A DNA stretch of 64,000 bases from Komagataeibacter xylinus (GTDB lineage: Bacteria; Pseudomonadota; Alphaproteobacteria; Acetobacterales; Acetobacteraceae), in NCBI RefSeq assembly GCF_031081985.1, contig NZ_JARWSK010000004.1, positions 372,001 to 436,000 of the forward strand, given 5' to 3'. Both the position numbers and the translations under genes were made by a program. A model generated the notes under the pieces. The model was not told the DNA's origin and ran no database searches. It was given only the letters and a program-made list of their open reading frames with translations. Of the stretch, positions 1 to 7,741 are shown piece after piece; position 1 is the first letter of the stretch; each line of letters opens with the position of its first letter.

Positions 1-176
1 TGGTGCGGCCCGATGGCACCGAGGTGCCGTTCACTGTCGATCCGCTGCGCAAGAAGCTGCTGCTTGAAGGGCTGGACGATATTGGCCAGACGCTGCAGCA
101 CGAGAAGGAAATCACCACCTTCGAGGAACGCCGCGCCAAGGCCCAGCCGTGGATTCCGCGCATCGTGCTCGATTGA
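1..176 (+). CDS. leuD: 3-isopropylmalate dehydratase small subunit, C-terminal end (partial)
   Basis: Only the last 57 codons are present, read from base 3 to the TGA at 174-176. LeuD is the small subunit of isopropylmalate isomerase, which converts 2-isopropylmalate to 3-isopropylmalate in leucine synthesis. The visible end has a GLDDIGQTL stretch, then FEERRAKAQPW, which is typical of LeuD C-termini. leuB, the next enzyme of the pathway, follows 81 bp downstream on the same strand, so an operon is likely. The assignment rests on this C-terminal signature and the neighbour; the catalytic part lies outside the window. Confidence 0.85.
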   Translation, partial: VRPDGTEVPFTVDPLRKKLLLEGLDDIGQTLQHEKEITTFEERRAKAQPWIPRIVLD

Positions 177-257
177 GCGGGCAGGGCGGTTCCTGCCGCC
201 CGCAGCCGCACGGCAAAAAGCATTTAACAAACCGATTGAAACCGGATGGAAAACGTC

Positions 258-1376
258 ATGTCCGCACCCAAGAAGCTCCTGATCCTGCCTGGCGATGGCA
301 TTGGCCCCGAGATCATGAACGAGGTCCGCCGCATCATGGACTGGATGGCGCAGGCGCGTGGCATCCGCTTCGATGTGAGCGATGACCTTGTTGGCGGCGC
401 GTCGCTTGCGGTGCATGGCCAGCCGATTACGCAGGAGGTGATCGATGCGGCGCGCGCGGCGGATGCCGTGCTGTTCGGCTCGGTGGGTGACCCGAAATGG
501 GCATCGGCCGGGTTTGACCGCCGGCCCGAGATCGCGATTCTCAAGCTGCGGCAGGAACTTGGCCTGTTCGCCAACCTGCGCCCGGCCAAGGTGTTCGACT
601 CGCTGGCCGATGCCAGCACCCTCAAGCCCGACGTGGTGCGCGGCCTCGACATCATGATCGTGCGCGAGACGGTGGGCGGCATCTATTTTGGCAACCCGCG
701 CGGCATCGAGACCCTGGCCGATGGCACGCGTCGGGGCATCAACACCGAGGTTTACACCACGCCGGAAATCGAGCGCGTGGCCCGCGTGGCGTTTGAACTG
801 GCCCGCAAGCGCGACAACCGCGTGTGCTCGGTCGAGAAATGCAACGTGATGGAAAGCGGCCTGTTGTGGAAAGAGGTCGTGACCGACCTGCATGCGCGCG
901 AATACCCTGATGTGCAGTTGACCCACATGCTGGCCGATAACTGCGCCATGCAGCTTGTGCGCAACCCGCGCCAGTTTGATGTGATCGTGACAGGCAACCT
1001 GTTTGGCGACCTGCTGTCCGACCTGGCTTCGATGCTGACCGGCAGCCTTGGCATGCTCCCTTCGGCCACGCTGGGCGCCAAGGGCGAGGATGGCCGCATG
1101 CCCGCGCTGTATGAGCCGATCCATGGCAGCGCGCCCGACATTGCGGGGCAGGGCAAGGCCAACCCGCTGGCACAGATCCTCTCGTTTGCCATGCTGCTGC
1201 GCTACTCGTTCGACATGCAGGACGATGCAGCCCTGATCGAACAGGCTGTCTCGAACGTGCTCGACCGTGGCCTGCGCACGCCCGACATCATGAGTGCGGG
1301 CAAGACGGAAGTGAATACTGCAGGCATGGGCACCGCCGTGGTGGAAGAACTCGCGCGGCTGAACAAGGCGGGCTGA
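258..1376 (+). CDS. leuB: 3-isopropylmalate dehydrogenase
   Basis: LeuB oxidises and decarboxylates 3-isopropylmalate to 2-oxoisocaproate with NAD+ in the cytoplasm. Family signatures are present: [10 protein letters not shown] at the N-terminus, NLRP in the substrate-binding arm, [10 protein letters not shown], the metal-binding region around [14 protein letters not shown], and HGSAPDIAG near the NAD site. Length is 372 residues, normal for the family. An in-frame ATG at 246 would add four residues; I prefer 258 because GGATGG lies at a usable distance upstream and [10 protein letters not shown] is a typical family start. It follows leuD and ends at a strong terminator. Confidence 0.96.
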   Translation: MSAPKKLLILPGDGIGPEIMNEVRRIMDWMAQARGIRFDVSDDLVGGASLAVHGQPITQEVIDAARAADAVLFGSVGDPKWASAGFDRRPEIAILKLRQELGLFANLRPAKVFDSLADASTLKPDVVRGLDIMIVRETVGGIYFGNPRGIETLADGTRRGINTEVYTTPEIERVARVAFELARKRDNRVCSVEKCNVMESGLLWKEVVTDLHAREYPDVQLTHMLADNCAMQLVRNPRQFDVIVTGNLFGDLLSDLASMLTGSLGMLPSATLGAKGEDGRMPALYEPIHGSAPDIAGQGKANPLAQILSFAMLLRYSFDMQDDAALIEQAVSNVLDRGLRTPDIMSAGKTEVNTAGMGTAVVEELARLNKAG

Positions 1377-1393
1377 TCCGCGCCCCTGACAGG

Positions 1394-1430
1394 AAAGCCC
1401 GGCATGATGTTCATGCCGGGCTTTTTATTT
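1394..1430 (+). terminator. Intrinsic terminator of leuDB
   Basis: A perfect 14-bp stem (1394-1407 with 1411-1424) closes a TGT loop and runs into a T-rich tract. It begins 17 bases after the leuB stop codon. Confidence 0.92.
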
Positions 1431-1440
1431 AAGATAACGA

Positions 1441-1524
1441 ATAAAAGTTTTTGGGTGCCGCCTTTTTTCAAAAAAGCGGCGTTCTTTGAAGCTTTTTGAA
1501 AAAAGCTTCACCAAAAACTTTTAT
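1441..1524 (+). repeat. Nested-hairpin intergenic repeat, copy 1
   Basis: An 84-bp element whose outer ends are a perfect 14-bp inverted repeat (ATAAAAGTTTTTGG with its complement at 1511-1524). Inside are two further hairpins with A/T arms: GCCGC/GCGGC around T6-C-A6, and GAAGC/GCTTC around T5-G-A6. It sits between the convergent genes leuB and the OmpR-type regulator. Near-identical copies occur at 32598 and 61182 and a diverged inverted copy at 20681. It may work as a two-way terminator or be a non-autonomous mobile repeat. Confidence 0.85.
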
Positions 1525-1529
1525 CTTTT

Positions 1530-2267
1530 TTACAGTCCCGGCTTGAGCACGTAGCCCTTGCCGCGCACGGTCTGCAAAAAGCGTGGCTCCTTGGGGTCGG
1601 GCTCGATACGGCGGCGCAGGCGCGTGACCTGCACATCCACCGCGCGTTCGCCAATTTCCTCCATGTCCAGCGTGGTGGCGATGGCGGTGCGCGAGAGGAT
1701 CTCGTTGGGATGGCGGGCCAGCACCGAGAGCAGCGCCGATTCGCCGCCCGTCAGGTGCACGATTCCCTCCGCATTCGATAACAGTCCCCGCACGGGGTCG
1801 AACTCCAGCTCGCCCAGCCGCACGATGCGCAGGTTGCTGCTTGGCGCAGGCGGCACGAAGCGGCGCAGATGCGCCTTGAGCCGCAGCAGCAGTTCACGCG
1901 GCTCGAACGGCTTGGCCAGATAGTCATCGGCCCCGGCTTCGAGGCCGATGATCCGGTCTTCCGGCTCGCCCCGTGCCGTGAGCAGCAGGATGGGAAAGTT
2001 CAGGTTGTCGCGCCGTAGTTCGCGGGTCAGTTCCAGCCCGTTTTCCCCCGGCATGGTAATGTCGAGCACCAGCGCATCGGGCTGCATGAAGCCGAGCACC
2101 TGCCGCGCCTCCTGCGCCGAGCACGCGGCGCTGACCCGAAAGCCCTGTTCGCTGAGGTAACGGTGCAGCAGGCGGCGCAGGCGCGGATCATCATCCACCA
2201 CGACGACATGGGCATCCATGATCATGCTGTCGCGGGGGAGGGCGGAATCGCAGGCCGTCTGGATCAT
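1530..2267 (-). CDS. OmpR-family two-component response regulator
   Basis: This is a DNA-binding response regulator with an N-terminal receiver domain and a C-terminal winged helix. Receiver landmarks are an acidic cluster VVDDDP near residues 23-28, the phospho-acceptor Asp about residue 69 in LVLDITMPG, Thr 97 in LLTARG, and Lys 119 in LAKPFEP. The C-terminal half carries the OmpR-type RAVDVQVTRLRRRIEP and VRGKGYVL motifs. The ATG at 2267 overlaps the TGA of the upstream marR gene (ATGA), which supports that start and translational coupling; a later start at MDAHVVVV is possible. The pairing with a MarR-type gene resembles petP-petR of Rhodobacter (recalled). The kinase at 4512 is a plausible partner. 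Confidence 0.93.
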   Translation of the reverse strand: MIQTACDSALPRDSMIMDAHVVVVDDDPRLRRLLHRYLSEQGFRVSAACSAQEARQVLGFMQPDALVLDITMPGENGLELTRELRRDNLNFPILLLTARGEPEDRIIGLEAGADDYLAKPFEPRELLLRLKAHLRRFVPPAPSSNLRIVRLGELEFDPVRGLLSNAEGIVHLTGGESALLSVLARHPNEILSRTAIATTLDMEEIGERAVDVQVTRLRRRIEPDPKEPRFLQTVRGKGYVLKPGL

Positions 2268-2812
2268 GAAGAACTCCGGTCAGGAGGGTGAAGGGCATCG
2301 GTGGATACGCCGGGCATGGCCGATTCGTCTATCAGGCCGCGCATGACGCGGCGAAAACCATCAACCGCCCGGCCCCCCGCGTTGCGATATACCCGTAGCA
2401 GCACTTCACGTTGCAGCGAAAAGAGCCGGTTTTCAATCTCCGCTCCACGCGCGCTCAGGTACAGGCAGCGCCGCCTGCGGTCCTGTGGCGTGGTTTCGTG
2501 GCGCAGCAGGCCATGGGCCACCAGTTCGCCCAGCGTGCGGCTCATGCTCTGCTTGGTAATGCCCAGCACATCAAGCAGCGCGCCCACGGCAATGCCCGGC
2601 TGCAGCGCCACGGTCTGCATGATGCGGTAATGGGCGTGGCCCAGGCCGTATTCCTGCAGGGCCGGGTCAATCACGTTGCCAAAGGCGCGGCAGGCCAGCA
2701 GGAGCAGTTCCTGCGCCTGGCGCATGTCCTCATCACGCAGGAACAGGAGTTCCACGCCCGCGCCCGCCATGGGGACCGGGCGCGCGGCAGGGGGCCGGGG
2801 CGGAGTGGTCAT
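2264..2812 (-). CDS. MarR-family transcriptional regulator
   Basis: A 182-residue protein with a MarR-type winged helix-turn-helix. The HTH lies around residues 75-105 (LLDVLGITKQSMSRTLGEL), followed by the wing ETTPQDRRRR with the DRR signature typical of MarR. Residues 1-30 are Pro/Ala-rich and probably disordered. It starts 16 bp after the coq9-like gene and its stop overlaps the start of the OmpR-type regulator by 4 bases, so the two regulators are co-translated. Ligand and targets cannot be told from sequence; the gene pair suggests a shared role, perhaps in respiration given the COQ9 neighbour. Confidence 0.9.
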   Translation of the reverse strand: MTTPPRPPAARPVPMAGAGVELLFLRDEDMRQAQELLLLACRAFGNVIDPALQEYGLGHAHYRIMQTVALQPGIAVGALLDVLGITKQSMSRTLGELVAHGLLRHETTPQDRRRRCLYLSARGAEIENRLFSLQREVLLRVYRNAGGRAVDGFRRVMRGLIDESAMPGVSTDALHPPDRSSS

Positions 2813-2828
2813 GGCAGGCGGGTGCGTG

Positions 2829-3452
2829 TCAGGCGATGCGGCCGGTCAGCCGGTTGCGCAGGCGGGTGATGCGCCCGATCTCGGCCAGCCTGCGGTCAAG
2901 GAATTCCTCCACCGAGGCCGGGTTGCCCCCGCGCGTGAGCCAGAACAGCAGGGTGGCAACATAGACCCCGCTCAGGCTCAGCCGCTTGGTCATGTAGGTA
3001 AAGCCGGTGGAGGAATCGCCCGCCGCCTCCCATATCGCATTGACGCTGCGGCCGAGCACATGGGCCAGGCTGCGGGCATGGGTGGGCACCAGCAGCACCG
3101 CCAGCGCCTGTTTTATGGCCGCGCGATGGGGGGCGGCGCGTTCGAGCCGGAACAGGATGGCCGCGCGCACCCGGCGGCTGATCTTGCGGCTGCGGAAGGT
3201 GTGGGCATGGCCCAGCATGTCGCGGTCCATCAGGTCGAAGCAGGCCGCGGCCAGTTCCGCCATGCCACCGGGAAAGAGCAGGTCCGAATCCGGCCCGGCG
3301 CATTGCCGCAGCAGATCGGGGGTCCAGGCATGGGTGCCAGCACGCGAATCGGCCAGGAAATGACGGAGCAGCGCATCACCTTGTGGTGAGTGCTGCATGG
3401 CGGGCGGATGCAGGCACGATGCCGCGCGCGCGACCAGGGCAGAAGGGTTCAT
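2829..3452 (-). CDS. COQ9-family ubiquinone biosynthesis protein
   Basis: A 207-residue member of the COQ9/TetR-like fold family. In eukaryotes COQ9 binds lipid and supports the Coq7 hydroxylase step of ubiquinone synthesis; alphaproteobacteria carry homologues. Family hallmarks are the RKISRRVRAAILFRLE block near residues 86-101, then IWEAAGDSSTGFTYMTKRLSLSGVY near 141-166, and LDRRLAEIGRI at the end. Its ATG overlaps the TGA of the upstream deformylase gene (ATGA at 3449-3452), so the two are coupled. It is in an operon with def, marR and ompR-type genes. Confidence 0.85.
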   Translation of the reverse strand: MNPSALVARAASCLHPPAMQHSPQGDALLRHFLADSRAGTHAWTPDLLRQCAGPDSDLLFPGGMAELAAACFDLMDRDMLGHAHTFRSRKISRRVRAAILFRLERAAPHRAAIKQALAVLLVPTHARSLAHVLGRSVNAIWEAAGDSSTGFTYMTKRLSLSGVYVATLLFWLTRGGNPASVEEFLDRRLAEIGRITRLRNRLTGRIA

Positions 3453-3979
3453 GGGCGCTCTCCATAACGGGCCATTTCGCTGTCAAAGCCCATGCGGCCA
3501 AGGTTGGTCATGCGCATGGGGTAGAGGATTCCGTTCAGGTGGTCGTATTCGTGCTGCAGTACATTGGCCAGAAAGCCCGATGCAACGCCCTGTACCGCGT
3601 GCCCGTGCGCATCCAGCCCGCTATAGGCCACGCGGGCATGGCGCGGCACCCAGCCCCGCAGGCCGGGAATGGACAGGCAGCCCTCCAGCCGGTCCACCAT
3701 CTCGTCGCCCACCGGCTCCAGCACGGGGTTGATCAGGGCGGAAGGCGGGCGTGGCGGGTCATCCTCGCCTGTGCTGCGCGCCAGCGGCACATGATAGACG
3801 AACAGCGCAAGGCCGTGATGCACCTGTGGGGCTGCGAGTCCTGCGCCCCCCGCATCCAGCATTGTCTCGATCATGTCGGCCACCAGCGCGCGAATGGCGG
3901 GGGCCTGCGTATCGGCCACCGGCTGCGTTGGTTGCAGCAGCACCGGATGGCCCATGCGGGCGATCTTGAGCAGCGTCAT
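3449..3979 (-). CDS. def: Peptide deformylase
   Basis: Peptide deformylase removes the N-formyl group from nascent proteins. All three family motifs are intact: GAGLAAPQV (motif 1), EGCLSIPG with the metal-binding Cys (motif 2), and QHEYDHLNG with the two metal-binding His and the catalytic Glu (motif 3). Length 176 residues is standard. It is the first gene of a minus-strand operon and overlaps the following coq9-like gene by 4 bases. It is not beside fmt here, so it may be one of two deformylases in the genome; that is inference. Confidence 0.93.
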   Translation of the reverse strand: MTLLKIARMGHPVLLQPTQPVADTQAPAIRALVADMIETMLDAGGAGLAAPQVHHGLALFVYHVPLARSTGEDDPPRPPSALINPVLEPVGDEMVDRLEGCLSIPGLRGWVPRHARVAYSGLDAHGHAVQGVASGFLANVLQHEYDHLNGILYPMRMTNLGRMGFDSEMARYGERP

Positions 3980-4218
3980 GCAGCGAAAGGCCTTCCTGTT
4001 TTAGGGAACATGTATATGACAGCGTTGGCGCGCAAAGCGCAGCACCAAAATTCATGCGCCCCGACATGCGGGAATGATTTGTGTTGCGCAGCGCGAGTGT
4101 GATATAGGTGCGGCCCGTTTGGGAATCGCACGAAGGGAATGGCCTCGGGCGGACGTTCCCCAAGTTTCAGTTTCATGGATCATCCATACCGGATGGCAGA
4201 TCAGGAGTTGACGACCCA

Positions 4219-4422
4219 GTGCAGGTTCTCGTTCGTGACAACAATGTTGATCAGGCCCTCAAGGCCCTCAAGAAAAAAATGCAGCGTGAAGGTATCTTCC
4301 GCGAAATGAAGCTGCGTCGCCACTATGAAAAGCCGTCCGAGCGCAAGGCGCGCGAGGCAGCCGAGGCCGTGCGCCGCGCCCGCAAGATGGAGCGCAAGCG
4401 CCTCGAGCGTGAAGGCTTCTGA
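4219..4422 (+). CDS. rpsU: 30S ribosomal protein S21
   Basis: S21 is a small basic protein of the 30S platform, near the anti-Shine-Dalgarno end of 16S rRNA. The 67-residue product begins (M)[17 protein letters not shown] and ends in an Arg/Lys-rich tail with [13 protein letters not shown], all typical of S21. The start is GTG at 4219, with AGGAG 11 bases upstream; an open frame extends upstream from an ATG at 4108 but that stretch has no S21 similarity. It is transcribed away from def and followed by a strong terminator, so it is probably monocistronic. Confidence 0.96.
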   Translation: MQVLVRDNNVDQALKALKKKMQREGIFREMKLRRHYEKPSERKAREAAEAVRRARKMERKRLEREGF

Positions 4423-4456
4423 TCCTTCGCGTATCGGAATACGGGTTATGACCCAC

Positions 4457-4491
4457 AAAAAACCGGCTTCTGCAAGGAAGCCGGTTTTTTT
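4457..4491 (+). terminator. Intrinsic terminator of rpsU
   Basis: A 14-bp perfect stem with AACCGGCTTC as its core, a 6-base loop, and an A-tract before and T-tract after the stem. It lies 35 bases after the rpsU stop codon and 21 bases before the kinase start. The A/T symmetry means it could also act on the other strand. Confidence 0.92.
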
Positions 4492-4511
4492 GTGTCTGGA
4501 GAGGGAAAGCC

Positions 4512-5891
4512 ATGGGCACGGACTCCGTATCTGAAGCCACGACCGGCTGGCGGCGGTGGCGGGGGCGGGTGGCGCGGCGCATCCTGCCGCGCTCGCTGCT
4601 GGGGCGGATGCTGCTGATCGGGTTCATCCCGCTGCTGGCCACGCAGGCCATCTCGCTTGAACTGTTTTATGGCAACTACCTGCAGATCGTCTCGCGCCGC
4701 CTGTCAGGCGACATGGCCACCACCATCTCCATGACGCTGGACATGCTCGAACGCTATCCGTCCGCCACCGATCGCAAGTGGATACTGGAGGATGCGGGCC
4801 GCAGGGCAGGGCTGGTCATGACCCTGCATGAGGGGGAGAGCCTGGAAAGGCGCGGCTCGAACCACGTGCTCGGCCCCATTGACGAGGACCTGGCGCGTGA
4901 CCTGCAGGCCAGCGTGCGCTGGCCCACCTTTGTTGACTGGAAAAAAGCCCACCGCCGGGTCGTGATCCTGGTGCAGACGCCCATCGGCGTGCTGCAGGTC
5001 ATTGCCCTGCGCAAGCGGCTGGATGTGGCGCCGGTGTGGCTGTTCGTGGCGTGGGCCTCGGGCAGCGCGCTGCTGCTGTTCCTGATCGCGGCGCTGTTCA
5101 TGCGCAATCAGGTGCGTGCCATCCGCCGGCTGGCGCGGGCGGCGGAAGTGTTCGGGCTGGGGCGCGATACGGTGCCCATCGTGCCCGAAGGCGCGCAGGA
5201 AATCCGCAAGGCCGCCATCGCCTTCAACCGCATGCGCGACCGTATCAACCGCTTTGTGGAGCAGCGCACCACCGTGCTGGCCGGCGTCTCGCATGACCTG
5301 CGCACGCCGCTCACCCGCCTGCGGCTTTCACTGGCCATGTTCCCGCGCACCGGCATGGTCCGGGCCGAGGACCTCCAGCCCGATATTACCGACATGATCG
5401 GTGATATCGTGGAGATGGAGCACATGATCGAGGGGTATCTGTCGTTTGCGCGCGGCGAAGGGGCTGAAACGCCTTCGGTCATCCGGGTGGAGGACCTGTT
5501 CGAGGAAAGCGTTGCCGCCCTGCGCCGGGTGGGCGCGCAGGCCAGCATCGGGTTCGTTACCCCGCCGGAGCTGAGCATCATCGGCCGCAGCAACGCCCTG
5601 CGGCGCGTGCTGAACAACGTGGTGGAAAACGCGCGGCATCACGCCACCCGCATCGTGCTTTCAGCCGAGCGCGGGCGCAAGCAGGTGTTCCTGTATGTCG
5701 ATGATAACGGCTGCGGGGTGGAGGAAGCCCGGCGCGAGAGCGTCTTCCGCGCCTTCGAGAGTGGCAAGGAAGGGGGCACGGGGCTTGGCCTGGCCATTGC
5801 GCGTGACATCATTCACGCCCATGGCGGCCATATCGGGCTGGAGGCCGGGCCGCTTGGTGGCGCGCGGGTCACGATAGAACTGCCAGCCTGA
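4512..5891 (+). CDS. Membrane sensor histidine kinase (EnvZ/OmpB type)
   Basis: A 459-residue inner-membrane kinase. Membrane segments lie near residues 33-51 and 175-197, with a periplasmic sensor region of about 120 residues between. A HAMP linker follows (RRLARAAEVFGLG... IRKAAIAFNRM), then the phospho-acceptor His 261 in VSHDLRTPLTRL. The ATP-binding domain has the N box (NNVVENARHH), G1 box (VDDNGCGV) and G2 box (GTGLGLAIARDI). The spacing GGAGAGGGAAAG upstream supports the start. No response regulator is adjacent; the nearest is the OmpR-type gene at 1530-2267, beyond rpsU and the divergent def operon, so the pairing is inferred. Confidence 0.93.
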   Translation: MGTDSVSEATTGWRRWRGRVARRILPRSLLGRMLLIGFIPLLATQAISLELFYGNYLQIVSRRLSGDMATTISMTLDMLERYPSATDRKWILEDAGRRAGLVMTLHEGESLERRGSNHVLGPIDEDLARDLQASVRWPTFVDWKKAHRRVVILVQTPIGVLQVIALRKRLDVAPVWLFVAWASGSALLLFLIAALFMRNQVRAIRRLARAAEVFGLGRDTVPIVPEGAQEIRKAAIAFNRMRDRINRFVEQRTTVLAGVSHDLRTPLTRLRLSLAMFPRTGMVRAEDLQPDITDMIGDIVEMEHMIEGYLSFARGEGAETPSVIRVEDLFEESVAALRRVGAQASIGFVTPPELSIIGRSNALRRVLNNVVENARHHATRIVLSAERGRKQVFLYVDDNGCGVEEARRESVFRAFESGKEGGTGLGLAIARDIIHAHGGHIGLEAGPLGGARVTIELPA

Positions 5892-5915
5892 GCATGGGCC
5901 AGGCTGGCCGGGGCA

Positions 5916-6485
5916 TCAGGGCAGGCTGTTGCCGGAGCCACCATGGCCGGGGCCACCGTTCATGCTGTTCATGGGGCCGGTGCTGCCGCCATAGGTGCTG
6001 CTCATCTGGCTGAGCGGGTTGTAGCGGCCCACATTGCCCAGGATCTGCTGCATGATGTTGATCTTGGTGCCCGGCGTGGGGGTCTTGCCCGGCATCATGG
6101 TCACGTAGCGGGCGTCATCCTTGTGCAGCGTGCGCAGGTTGCGCAGCACGCCTTCCTGGTCGAAGGTCAGCACCACCACTTCCTGCTTTTCCACCTGAGG
6201 GAAGCTGATGGGGGCCAGCACCTGCTTCATGGAAACGTAGAGCCATGTATTGTCATCAAACGTGGCATGGCCGGTGGGCGAGCCGAGCGCGTCCATCACG
6301 TCCGAGCGTGAGGTCTCGCCGACCTTGAGCTTGTTGTAGTCATCCGCCTCGACCAGCGAGCCGCGCTGCATGGTGCTTGGCTTGAAAACACTACATCCGG
6401 ACAGCGCAATCCCCGCCCCGATGACAGCGCACGAAAACACGCGTAATGAACGGGAGCGGGGCTGGTTATCCTTGGGTGACCTCAT
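5916..6485 (-). CDS. bamE: BamE/SmpA-family outer-membrane lipoprotein
   Basis: BamE is a lipoprotein of the outer-membrane beta-barrel assembly machine. The start at 6485 gives a signal peptide with a basic n-region and a hydrophobic core that ends in the lipobox LSGC, Cys at about residue 31. The SmpA/OmlA domain follows (YNKLKVGETSRSDVMDALGSPT and FDDNTWLYVSM). The C-terminal 40 residues are Gly/Ser/Met/Asn-rich and probably disordered, and the total of 189 residues is longer than typical BamE. Upstream in-frame starts exist but would bury the signal peptide. It is divergent from yceD with a 184-bp shared promoter region. Confidence 0.88.
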   Translation of the reverse strand: MRSPKDNQPRSRSLRVFSCAVIGAGIALSGCSVFKPSTMQRGSLVEADDYNKLKVGETSRSDVMDALGSPTGHATFDDNTWLYVSMKQVLAPISFPQVEKQEVVVLTFDQEGVLRNLRTLHKDDARYVTMMPGKTPTPGTKINIMQQILGNVGRYNPLSQMSSTYGGSTGPMNSMNGGPGHGGSGNSLP

Positions 6486-6669
6486 GGTCGGGAAAATATC
6501 CTGAAATAGGGCAGGGCGCATATGCGGTTCGTCTTTCCGGTGCCCCATCGGGTAAATGAAGTCAATCACAGATCGCCCTGGTGGTGGAAAAACACCCCGC
6601 CAGCCCCATATTTTTACCATCATCGCAACACGGGCGCACCCCGTGGTCACATGTGCAGGAGTTAACGAG

Positions 6670-7200
6670 ATGGATGCAGAATTTTCCCGCCCGCTGGCCG
6701 TGGGCCGCATCCCGGTCCAGGGCATGGAAACGGTGATCGAGGCGAAGGACGCCGAATGCAACGCGCTCGCCCGCCGTTTTGGCATTCCCGGCCTGCGCAA
6801 CCTGTCATGCCGCTACCGGCTCAAGCCGGGGCCGGACGGGGAGGTGCTGGCCGAGGGCTGGCTGACTGCGCACGTTACGCAGGAATGCGTGGTCAGCCTC
6901 GAGCCGTTCGAGGATGTGATGGCAGAATCGTTTACCGTGCGCTGCATCCCTGCCGCGCGTTTTCGGGAGGACGACGAGGTCGATCCGTTTTCGATCGATG
7001 AAGTGCCCTATGAGCGCGATACCATCGACCTTGGCGAACTCGCGGCGGAAGAAGTTTCGCTCGCGCTCGATCCCTATCCGCACAAGCCCGGCTGCGCCAT
7101 TCCGGCCGAATTTGCGGGCACGGACGAGGGAGTTGTGGAAGAAACCACGCGCAGGCAGCCTTTTTCCGCTCTGGCCGAGTTGAAAAAAAAGCAGAACTGA
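6670..7200 (+). CDS. YceD/DUF177 family protein (23S rRNA accumulation protein)
   Basis: A 176-residue DUF177 protein. YceD in E. coli, encoded next to rpmF, is needed for normal 23S rRNA levels, and homologues keep this position in many bacteria. Visible signatures are the THVTQECVVSLEP-type block (here near residues 70-82), then acidic stretches with DPFSIDEV and the LGELAAEEVSLALDPYPHKPGC motif. The start at 6670 is preceded by AGGAG; an earlier in-frame start at 6556 lacks this. rpmF follows after 171 bp on the same strand, which supports the assignment. Confidence 0.88.
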   Translation: MDAEFSRPLAVGRIPVQGMETVIEAKDAECNALARRFGIPGLRNLSCRYRLKPGPDGEVLAEGWLTAHVTQECVVSLEPFEDVMAESFTVRCIPAARFREDDEVDPFSIDEVPYERDTIDLGELAAEEVSLALDPYPHKPGCAIPAEFAGTDEGVVEETTRRQPFSALAELKKKQN

Positions 7201-7371
7201 CGCAAAGGAGGGGCGCGAGCGGGGGTGTCTCGCCATGAGTCGCGCACATAATCCCTTGTGCAAGTGCAAATGGTCTGCTAGAGCGCCCCCCTCAATTATT
7301 GATAACTGACCGGTGTAACGCCACGAGGGTGTGCCTGCCAGTTGTGATCCAGATCGGAGGGGCCCGGGCCC

Positions 7372-7575
7372 ATGGCTGTACCCAAGAGAAAAACCTCGCC
7401 GTCCCGTCGTGGCATGCGTCGCAGCCACGCTGCGCTGAGTGTTCCGGCGCATGCGGAATGCTCCAACTGTGGCGAACTCAAGCGCCCGCATCATGTCTGC
7501 AGCCACTGCGGGCACTATGATGGCCGCGAAGTCGCTTCCGCCGGCAAGGCGCTGAAGACGGCGGTCCGCGCCTGA
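7372..7575 (+). CDS. rpmF: 50S ribosomal protein L32
   Basis: A 67-residue L32 with the canonical start [19 protein letters not shown]. It is the zinc-binding form: CSNCG and CSHCG give two CxxC pairs. L32 sits near the peptide exit region of the 50S subunit. GGAGG lies upstream at a slightly long spacing. It is part of the conserved series yceD-rpmF-plsX-fabH. Confidence 0.96.
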   Translation: MAVPKRKTSPSRRGMRRSHAALSVPAHAECSNCGELKRPHHVCSHCGHYDGREVASAGKALKTAVRA

Positions 7576-7670
7576 TAACACGACGCCACAGGCGTTATTA
7601 CCCGGTAACGGCGCGGCCCTGTTTGGTCGTGCCGGCGGGCTGGCCTCGGGCCGTCCTGTCCGGGTCGCGC

Positions 7671-7702
7671 GGGGAATATGATCTTTCCAAAGTGTATTCC
7701 CC
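7671..7702. promoter_or_regulatory. Inverted repeat upstream of plsX (candidate operator)
   Basis: A perfect 8-bp inverted repeat, GGGGAATA with TATTCCCC, separated by 16 bases, placed 40 to 71 bases before the plsX start. It is not followed by a T-tract, so it does not look like a terminator. It could bind a dimeric regulator of the fatty-acid/phospholipid genes or form an mRNA hairpin. No specific factor can be named. Confidence 0.4.
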
Positions 7703-7741
7703 GATCTTGCGCGTTCCTTTCTTACCCGGCACAAGACGAGC

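Noticed and set aside
1441-1524. Hairpin repeats as CRISPR repeats or riboswitches
   Set aside because: Copies are single and kilobases apart, with no spacers and no cas genes; they lie at 3' ends of genes, not in 5' leaders.
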